Both the position numbers and the translations under genes were made by a program. The notes under the pieces are model-generated. The model saw only the letters and a list, made by a program, of their open reading frames with translations, was not told where the DNA came from and ran no database searches. A stretch of 7,405 nucleotides of DNA from Filomicrobium sp. (GTDB lineage Bacteria; Pseudomonadota; Alphaproteobacteria; Rhizobiales; Hyphomicrobiaceae), in NCBI GenBank assembly GCA_021775655.1, contig JAJFHK010000489.1, positions 1 to 7,405 of the forward strand, read 5' to 3'. Of this stretch, positions 1-4,758 are shown piece after piece (the stretch's first letter is position 1; the number at the start of each line of letters is the position of its first letter).

Positions 1-7
1 TATCTCG

Positions 8-32
8 TCAACACAAGCTTGTGCCGTGTTGA
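8..32. repeat. Nested palindrome near left edge
   Basis: TCAACAC at 8-14 is the exact reverse complement of GTGTTGA at 26-32. Between them CACAAGCTTGTG (12-23) is a perfect 12-bp palindrome, so two mutually exclusive hairpins are possible. No T-run follows on the plus strand. It could be the end of a gene to the left of the window, an operator, or chance. Confidence 0.3.
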
Positions 33-79
33 GCAAACCAGAATCCGAAGTCGGGTCAGTTGTCTAATCTGCAGCCCAC

Positions 80-107
80 TTGCTCTCGCAAGGCATCTGG
101 GTATATT
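80..107 (+). promoter_or_regulatory. Probable promoter of tRNA-Ser
   Basis: TATATT at 102-107 matches the -10 consensus at five of six positions. TTGCTC at 80-85 is a weak -35 (three of six) with a 16-base spacer. The implied start lies roughly 25 bases before the mature tRNA, a normal leader length. Assigned by motif and position only. Confidence 0.45.
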
Positions 108-138
108 GCGCTCTTCGCTTCCAAAACATGCGAATACC

Positions 139-228
139 GGAGGGGTGGCCGAGTGGTCGAAGGCGCACGCCTGGAAAGTGTGTAGGCGGGGAACCGTCTC
201 GAGGGTTCGAATCCCTCTCCCTCCGCCA
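139..228 (+). tRNA. tRNA-Ser (anticodon GGA)
   Basis: A complete class II serine tRNA that decodes UCC and UCU. The acceptor stem pairs 139-145 with 218-224 (one G-U pair at its base), followed by discriminator G225 and an encoded CCA at 226-228. The D-arm region has the usual GGCCGAGTGGTCGAAGGC pattern. The anticodon stem pairs 166-170 with 178-182 around a seven-base loop, with anticodon GGA at 173-175. A long variable arm, characteristic of tRNA-Ser, lies between 183 and 200. The T arm is GAGGG-TTCGAAT-CCCTC (201-217). All stems are intact, so it should be functional. The 3' ends of serine tRNA genes are common integration sites, and accessory-type genes lie downstream here, but I see no second copy of the 3' end in the window. 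Confidence 0.97.
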
Positions 229-281
229 GAATTTCAGTCTCTGATATCGCGGAATAAATGCCGCTCGAAAACACGCCAAGA

Positions 282-317
282 GCCCGTAAACTAGCGGGGT
301 TTGCGGGTTGCGATTTT
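282..317 (+). terminator. Possible terminator after tRNA-Ser
   Basis: GCCCGTAAAC (282-291) pairs with GTTTGCGGGT (299-308) over ten base pairs, including two G-U wobbles, around a seven-base loop. Only a short T-run (TTTT, 314-317) follows, five bases after the stem. The place, 54 bases past the tRNA, fits a terminator; the weak T-run keeps confidence moderate. Confidence 0.4.
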
Positions 318-413
318 CTCCGTTCCGGCGCGGTCCTGGTTTCGGGGTCGTTAGAGCGCATCAATGCCCTGTTTTCTCTGCCGGCAAATTTGGCGGTCCG
401 CTTTTGGCGGCGT

Positions 414-491
414 CTAGTGGTCGAAGCCGAGGCGGCGGGCCTGGGCATCCCAGTCCAGTGGCAAGTCGATGCGGTTGAGGCCGTCAATGAA
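414..491 (-). pseudogene. Possible 3' fragment of a coding sequence
   Basis: On the minus strand a 25-codon frame runs from just after a TAG (492-494) to a TAG at 414-416. It reads like the tail of a protein, with a stretch close to RIDLPLDWDAQARRLGFDH, and nearly all third positions are G or C, as expected for coding DNA of this composition. There is no start codon or ribosome site, and the frame is cut where the 50-bp repeat begins. I read it as the stump of a gene whose upstream part was lost at an insertion or deletion junction. I do not recognise the family. The opposite strand is also open here, so the assignment is tentative. The rest of 229-628 holds only the possible terminator, the repeat copy and AT-rich sequence. 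Confidence 0.25.
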
Positions 492-530
492 CTAACATTC
501 GAACCGGACCAGTCGGTGGGGGCAGGTCAC
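481..530 (+). repeat. 50-bp direct repeat, copy 1 (IS-end-like)
   Basis: These 50 bases match 7212-7261 at 42 positions without gaps and in the same orientation. Read from the minus strand, the outer end begins TGACCTGCCCCC, which resembles the TG...-type termini of IS3-family elements. In both copies a frame shared on the plus strand ends with codons for R/L-R-P-S-M-N/K and a TAA at the same place, as a transposase C terminus next to a right-hand inverted repeat might. No transposase body is present, so this would be a remnant. The repeat is seen directly; the IS-end reading is inference. Confidence 0.6.
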
Positions 531-628
531 TACCGCCCAAAATTTTCTTCTCCGGATTTTCCCGAAATCAATTGGCAAATCATGCCTCAACCGGCCGCAG
601 AATGCGCTTTTGCGAAACGAACCCCTTC

Positions 629-1510
629 TCAGCGATGGGCATCCGCTGAACTATCATCTGCAACCGATACAGTATCGAGGCACTGCAATCGCCATTCTTG
701 CGCCTCGCGCAACGCTTTGAGGGCTTTGTAAACCTGGTTGTCGAGCATCGTCTGGTACCTCGATAGCAATTGCAGGGTAGCCTCTGGCAGGACAAGACGT
801 TGCAGACGAACCTTGTCCGCCAAATCTAGAATTCGCGGGCGTTCGTCGGCTTCCGCAAGTGTCTTCCTGCACCCGCTCAGAAGCTCGACGAGATAGCTGG
901 TCAGCCCTCCAGAATAGTCTTCAAGATATTCGATTGGCTCCTGCTCGTCCGACTTCGCGTCTTCCTTGAGCTGCTCGAAGGACAACGGAGCCAGTTGCTC
1001 CACCGAGCTGAGTTCGATGGCCTCAAGGCTTTCAATCTCCTCAATTACCTTCCTGCACCATTCCACCTGTTCGGTATCAGGCGACGCAAGTTCATTTTCA
1101 GAGACACCTTTAGAGTAGCTACGGCCAAGTTCGGAGCTGACTGCGCCCGCAACTTGGTGCGGACATCGAGACAAGTGCAAGGCAGCTGTCTCGGCCGCAA
1201 CGAGACGGCGTTTCCGCCAGACTGTTACCGCGATGCGTTCCACGAGCGTCAACTCAAGTGCCCGGACGGGGAGCAACGCATCGCGAAGATCATTGACGAG
1301 AACAGCGAACTCGTTGGGATCCTCGTCCTCCAGGATCAGGCAATTGCTGAAGATGCCATGGCGCTGGGCATTGCGGCTGGCAATCGCTTTACCAGTTGCG
1401 GTTCTCGGTCCTGTGCTGGAATGGCCGTTCTGTTTCTCCGCACCATTACGGTCGTGATACATGGTCTCCCCGATTCTCATGCCCATTCTTGAGATGCCTT
1501 GTTCATTCAT
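629..1510 (-). CDS. Hypothetical protein with STGPRT...GK motif
   Basis: A 293-codon intact gene, last of the minus-strand block. Residues 32-41 read STGPRTATGK, followed by S45-R-N-A and R50-H-G. This STGP(R/K)T..GK..S..NA..HG signature marks a widespread family of unknown function seen in alphaproteobacteria and planctomycetes, often near mobile or duplicated DNA. The rest is helical and charged, with an acidic stretch around residues 165-195 and a C-terminal helix containing R-Y-Q-T-M-L-D-N-Q-V-Y-K-A-L, also typical of the family (recall). No signal peptide or membrane segment, so presumably cytoplasmic. The ATG at 1510 overlaps the previous stop as ATGA, which favours it; an ATG at 1462 with a better purine-rich site just upstream (GGGGAGA) would give 277 residues. 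A DNA-associated role would be a guess. Confidence 0.75.
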   Translation of the reverse strand: MNEQGISRMGMRIGETMYHDRNGAEKQNGHSSTGPRTATGKAIASRNAQRHGIFSNCLILEDEDPNEFAVLVNDLRDALLPVRALELTLVERIAVTVWRKRRLVAAETAALHLSRCPHQVAGAVSSELGRSYSKGVSENELASPDTEQVEWCRKVIEEIESLEAIELSSVEQLAPLSFEQLKEDAKSDEQEPIEYLEDYSGGLTSYLVELLSGCRKTLAEADERPRILDLADKVRLQRLVLPEATLQLLSRYQTMLDNQVYKALKALREAQEWRLQCLDTVSVADDSSADAHR

Positions 1511-2070
1511 CCCAAAGCAGGTTGCATATCCTCGGATATGGCATCGAAGCGGTGGTACCTTCGCTGCGGTGTATCAGCTGATGAAAAGTAAATCGTATCG
1601 GCCGTTGCCGCGATGATGTGTCCCGCTTTTGCGGCCTGTATGAAACCGCCGCTCGATGCCGTATCGGCGCATACTGCGAAGAGAGACATTTCATTCCAAC
1701 CAAGTGCCACAAGGCGGTGTATCCAAGGCCCTTCACAAAGAGAGAGAGCCTGCCGGACCAACTTGGTAGTATTGGCATTTGCAGGCTTGGCAGTCAGTAA
1801 GCGTATCCGCCAATCTGCGATGGTGGCGTCGTGCAATTCACTAGCGGACGAATATCCCAACTCTACGGCCGCTTGCGTACGCGCTATAGTGCGGTCGACA
1901 ACCGAATAAATCTCGATCACGGCAGAGCGTTCTTCGAAATCGTCGAGACTCGAACTGCTGCCCGTGCCTATCGTGCCTAAAGTGCCTATGTTCGGTGGCG
2001 GATATGCACGATAGGCACGGTTGCCGGCGGGATCGATTACGCTCCACGGATCGAATTTTGTAAGGTTCAT
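1507..2070 (-). CDS. Hypothetical protein of DUF3987-associated type
   Basis: A 187-residue intact gene. I place the start at the ATG at 2070 because it forms an ATGA overlap with the DUF3987 stop and has a GGAGG eight bases upstream; a TTG at 2097 in the same frame is less likely. Residues 18-36 are low-complexity: R-A-Y twice, then PPPN, then I/L-G-T three times, encoded by a palindromic array. Residues 42-92 (F-E-E-R-S-A-V, later A-D-W-R-I-R-L-L) resemble small unknown proteins that accompany DUF3987 genes in rhizobial and related genomes. The C-terminal part holds G-P-W-I-H-R-L-V-A-L-G-W-N-E. No catalytic motif, signal peptide or membrane helix is evident. The gene is intact although its upstream partners are broken. 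Function unknown. Confidence 0.75.
   Translation of the reverse strand: MNLTKFDPWSVIDPAGNRAYRAYPPPNIGTLGTIGTGSSSSLDDFEERSAVIEIYSVVDRTIARTQAAVELGYSSASELHDATIADWRIRLLTAKPANANTTKLVRQALSLCEGPWIHRLVALGWNEMSLFAVCADTASSGGFIQAAKAGHIIAATADTIYFSSADTPQRRYHRFDAISEDMQPALG
1963..2019. repeat. Codon-phased palindromic 9-mer array
   Basis: On the minus strand five 9-mers follow one another: CGTGCCTAT (2019-2011) and CGTGCATAT (2010-2002), a 12-base spacer, then ATAGGCACT (1989-1981), TTAGGCACG (1980-1972) and ATAGGCACG (1971-1963). The second type is the reverse complement of the first, so 1962-1976 and 2006-2020 form a perfect 15-bp inverted repeat with a 29-base spacer. The nine-base period keeps the frame: one arm encodes Arg-Ala-Tyr, the other Ile/Leu-Gly-Thr. 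Confidence 0.85.
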
Positions 2071-3582
2071 AGGAGAGACCTCCCGAATATCAGCCAAGCC
2101 TCTTTTCGGCGGGAGCCTCTGACGGTTATTTCGTGGTTGAGGCGCGTTAGCCAGCCGTGCTCTTCCAACGTCGTGATAATTCCGCGCGCTTTCTTGCTAT
2201 TCCGCACCTCGCGGATCGGGCAGTCGTTATAAACTGCCGCCAGATAGATAGCTGGCTCATCCCAGCGGGTTTGAAGCCAATCGAGGACGCGCTTGGCAAG
2301 TCGGAGATGGGGATCGACTGCGGCCGTGTCACGTAAGCGCAAGCTCTCGGCCAAATAATGTTGGATAAGAACCGCCCCGTTCGCCATGTCAGTTGAGGTG
2401 ATCTGAGTTGCTTCCGCTGATCCCCAGAGCGTCAATACACCTGCAAATCGTGCCGCATGTTCAGCAGCTTTGTTCGCAAGCCCAGGAATGGTGCTAAAGT
2501 CACCGTCCTGCGATAGCCGGCCCTCGATAAAGTCATATAGTCCCTTCCACATTTCGATTGCGTCGCTCGATAGTGTCAGCCTCCGAGGTTCCAGTTCATT
2601 TCGCGTGCCATCTTTGGTGGGAACGGGCCGTTTGACAAATGCTGCTAGTCGCTCGTGGTACAGCGCGAGATCATTTTTTGCAGCAAGGGAGGGTTCTGAG
2701 TAGAACCTAGTGCCAGCAGTACTCATCGCCGCCGATACCAGCATCCGCGACATCAGCCCCTGCGAAATCAAAACCTCGTCGTTGACAAGCTGCGAGGCCA
2801 CGTCAGGCTGCGCCATCAAGTGCATCGAAAGACGCCGGCCGGCGAGGATCATGGTTCCATCGCCCGCACGGACCCGTTTAATCGGATCGCCATCCCAAAC
2901 GCTAGAAAGGCTCGCTGCAGTCTTGAGGCGCTGATCGGCAGACATACCGAAACCTCCGATGAAGCTTCCCCCTTCGGCCGAATACAATCCGAGCGCCGGC
3001 TGGCCCCTCTGCGGTCAACCTGCAATAGCCTTCGAATGTCGGTTCTGGGCAGACCAATAGGGGAGTGAGAGGCTTCTCAGGCGGATCACCCAGTGCCCTC
3101 AAGTCGGCCTCACCATCGAATTGCTTCTTCGACTGCTTGATGTCGGCTAGCGCCTGAGAGCGCTTTGCATTCCAGATCGCCTCTTCAGTCTCGTATTGCT
3201 GCATTTCGGATCGATAACTCGCGCGCAGTTGCTCTTCATGTTCATGGATTGACTTAAGGGCCAGGTTGTCGACTGCGGACTTGCGGCCGCCCGATGCAGC
3301 AATTGTCAGCAGGAACAACGAAAGCGGGCGTACTTGCCCAGTTGGCAAGGCAACGTCAGCGTGAGCCTGCCCAACAAGGGAGGCAGCCCCGAGAACGGCT
3401 TGAGCGCAAATTGCGAGTGGCGCTTGCGTGTGCTCATGGATCGCCGTCGCTGCTTACTTCAAGGTGCCCAGCGCCTCAATTGGATACGGCTCGGGTTCAT
3501 CAACCGGACGGACGAGCGGTCGCGGCGCTTCAACTTCGTATGGTTGCCGCTGTTCTAGAGCATCGCGGACGGCATCAACCAT
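2067..3582 (-). pseudogene. DUF3987 protein, broken by nonsense codon and frameshift
   Basis: Restored, this would be about 504 residues, normal for the DUF3987 family, which is found on plasmids, prophages and integrative elements and is thought related to primase/helicase-type ATPases. Start: ATG at 3582, overlapping the Toprim stop (ATGGTTGA). Codon 43 is TAA (3454-3456), yet the same frame continues for more than 140 codons with good family sequence, including a P-loop-like A-S-G-G-R-K-S at residues 96-102 and C-P-E-P-T-F-E-G near residue 180. Around 3001-3007 one base too many lies in the GGGGCC run: removing it joins A-E-G to Q-P-A-L-G-L-Y-S-A-E-G-G, restoring the conserved E-G-G-x-F-I-G-G segment. 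The rest runs cleanly to TGA at 2067. Two independent lesions make a sequencing error for both unlikely. In the second half only TTG 2987 could serve as a start, probably not a real one. Confidence 0.85.
2078..2084 (-). promoter_or_regulatory. Ribosome binding site deciding the ATG at 2070
   Basis: GGGAGGT on the minus strand holds a consensus GGAGG eight bases before the ATG at 2070. It lies inside the end of the DUF3987 frame. It fixes the start of the 187-residue protein and argues against the TTG at 2097. Confidence 0.65.
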
Positions 3583-4144
3583 GGCTGGAGCCCCTGGCAA
3601 GATCGTTGAAATCCAGCCCATTCGGAGCCACGACTGTTTCAACATTCCAGCCCAATCGGGAAGCTTTTCCCGCCAACGCATTTGCCGCTTTCCGCCCAGG
3701 CAAGTCGCCGTCCGCGGCAATGATCAGTTTAGTACCAAAGGCACTGGGCAGGGGCAGCGCCAGCCCTGTAACATCGGAAGTTGAAAGGGCTGACCAGACC
3801 GCAAATTCACTTTCAAGAGAATCGCAGAGGCTTAGACCGGTCTCGATGCCCTCGCAGATGACGAGGCCGAGTGTTCCCGAGCGAAGACGCACGGCACCGC
3901 CAGAACATCGGCCAAGCATGGCCCTTGTTGGTGATAGACTTGTCTTCTGAGGTGCTACACGCTTAAGGAATGTTCGATGAATGCCGGTGCAAAGCTGATC
4001 GCCATAATCAATGCGGCCGACTATTGCCGGAATGCGTGTTCCTGTCGGATGTCGAAGGCTTGGATGAAATTTCAAGGTCTGGGGCAGGACGCAGCGAATG
4101 GCGAACGTGCGAGCGTGTTCCTTGGCACAGTCCATGAGCAACAT
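3575..4144 (-). CDS. Toprim-domain protein, N-terminally truncated
   Basis: A 189-codon frame carrying a Toprim domain of the kind encoded next to DUF3987 in mobile DNA (primase-like, metal-dependent nucleotidyl-transfer fold). Visible motifs: F-H-P-S-L-R-H-P-T-G-T-R-I-P-A-I-V at 27-42; T-G-I-H-R-T-F-L at 53-60; the Toprim glutamate in V-I-C-E-G-I-E-T-G-L (E98); the aspartate pair in I-I-A-A-D-G-D (D145, D147); and D-F-N-D-L near the end. Relatives are usually around 300 residues or more with an N-terminal region that is missing here. The ATG at 4144 has no ribosome site, and just upstream the fragment K-A-L-S-R-A-L-H...Q-G-T, which suits the expected lead-in, lies in another frame, implying a further frameshift near 4100. 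Probably a pseudogene; the active-site half is intact. Confidence 0.7.
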   Translation of the reverse strand: MLLMDCAKEHARTFAIRCVLPQTLKFHPSLRHPTGTRIPAIVGRIDYGDQLCTGIHRTFLKRVAPQKTSLSPTRAMLGRCSGGAVRLRSGTLGLVICEGIETGLSLCDSLESEFAVWSALSTSDVTGLALPLPSAFGTKLIIAADGDLPGRKAANALAGKASRLGWNVETVVAPNGLDFNDLARGSSHG

Positions 4145-4649
4145 GCAGTGCTCGCGATAGAGCTTTGAGCAGACGCATCCGTGAGATCCTTGAACTTTTC
4201 CTCCTGGCCTCAGTGCCGGTCCAGCCCGACGGCGTGTTCGACCGCACTAAGGAGTATCGCGTCAGCGTTCCAGTTTCGTGCCACGAGTTACCGCTGTTCC
4301 AGGTAGAGATGACGTACCCAGCGCACAGCGGAAACGACGTTCATGACCCCGAACCGACTCAGTGCCGGTGCGCATCACGATGTTGCAAGGATCTTCAAAG
4401 CGAAAAACCGAGGCACGCGAGGATGCTGTGCGCTGCAAAATTCCTTTGATGTTGCCCCACCGTCCCTCTAGTCGACTTATCCACCGAGACCATTTTTGTT
4501 CTCATAAACGCGTCAAGCCAACACCGACCGTTGGCGGCTTGTCTCGCGAGCGCAAAATCTTAGATCGTAAGAGTCAGCAATTGCGTATTGATGCAAAGAA
4601 ACTCCTGGACTGTTTCCTTGGGAACAGTTCGGTTTCGTTAGTTCAGTTA

Positions 4650-4722
4650 ACCTGCATTCCCTGCGGCGTACTAAAAAAGACCACGTATTAGCTATTTTGA
4701 AGACTGGTGCCGTAATGCAGGT
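4650..4722. repeat. Spaced 9-bp inverted repeat upstream of FecR gene
   Basis: ACCTGCATT at 4650-4658 is the exact reverse complement of AATGCAGGT at 4714-4722, with a 55-base spacer. The second arm lies 36 bases before the ATG of the FecR-domain gene. It could be a pair of half-sites or chance; nothing else supports a regulator. Confidence 0.25.
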
Positions 4723-4747
4723 GACGGCTTGGAGAATTTCAGCAGGC

Positions 4748-4754
4748 GAGGAAG
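4748..4754 (+). promoter_or_regulatory. Ribosome binding site of the FecR-domain gene
   Basis: GAGGAAG ends four bases before the ATG at 4759. This start puts a clean signal peptide at the N terminus; the TTG at 4729 would add ten residues (MENFSRRGSD) that do not belong to a signal sequence. Confidence 0.6.
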
Positions 4755-4758
4755 CGAT

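Larger units (their letters stand above)
4145..4758. other. Decayed or non-coding stretch between divergent gene blocks
   Basis: No convincing gene is seen in these 614 bases. The part next to the Toprim fragment (about 4145-4340) has short minus-strand frames interrupted by stops and is probably the ruined 5' end of that gene. From about 4450 on it is AT-richer and looks non-coding. It must carry the promoter of the FecR gene, but I see no clear -35/-10 pair. A small hairpin (GCCAAC...GTTGGC, 4517-4535) is present, as is the inverted repeat listed separately. Confidence 0.5.

Noticed and set aside
258..731. Plus-strand open frame of 157 codons after the tRNA
   Set aside because: It crosses the possible terminator, the repeat and the end of the minus-strand gene, has no ribosome site, and its sequence looks like no protein family; a by-product of GC-rich DNA.
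3454..3456. In-frame TAA as a recoding site (readthrough) in DUF3987
   Set aside because: No readthrough context is evident, and a separate frameshift in the same gene makes simple decay more likely.
4209..4369. CTCAGTGCCGGT occurring twice, 149 bases apart
   Set aside because: A 12-base match is expected about once by chance in a window of this size, and the flanks share nothing.
4478..4486. TTATCCACC resembling a DnaA box
   Set aside because: Single site with a mismatch, no neighbouring boxes or AT-rich unwinding region, so no support for an origin.
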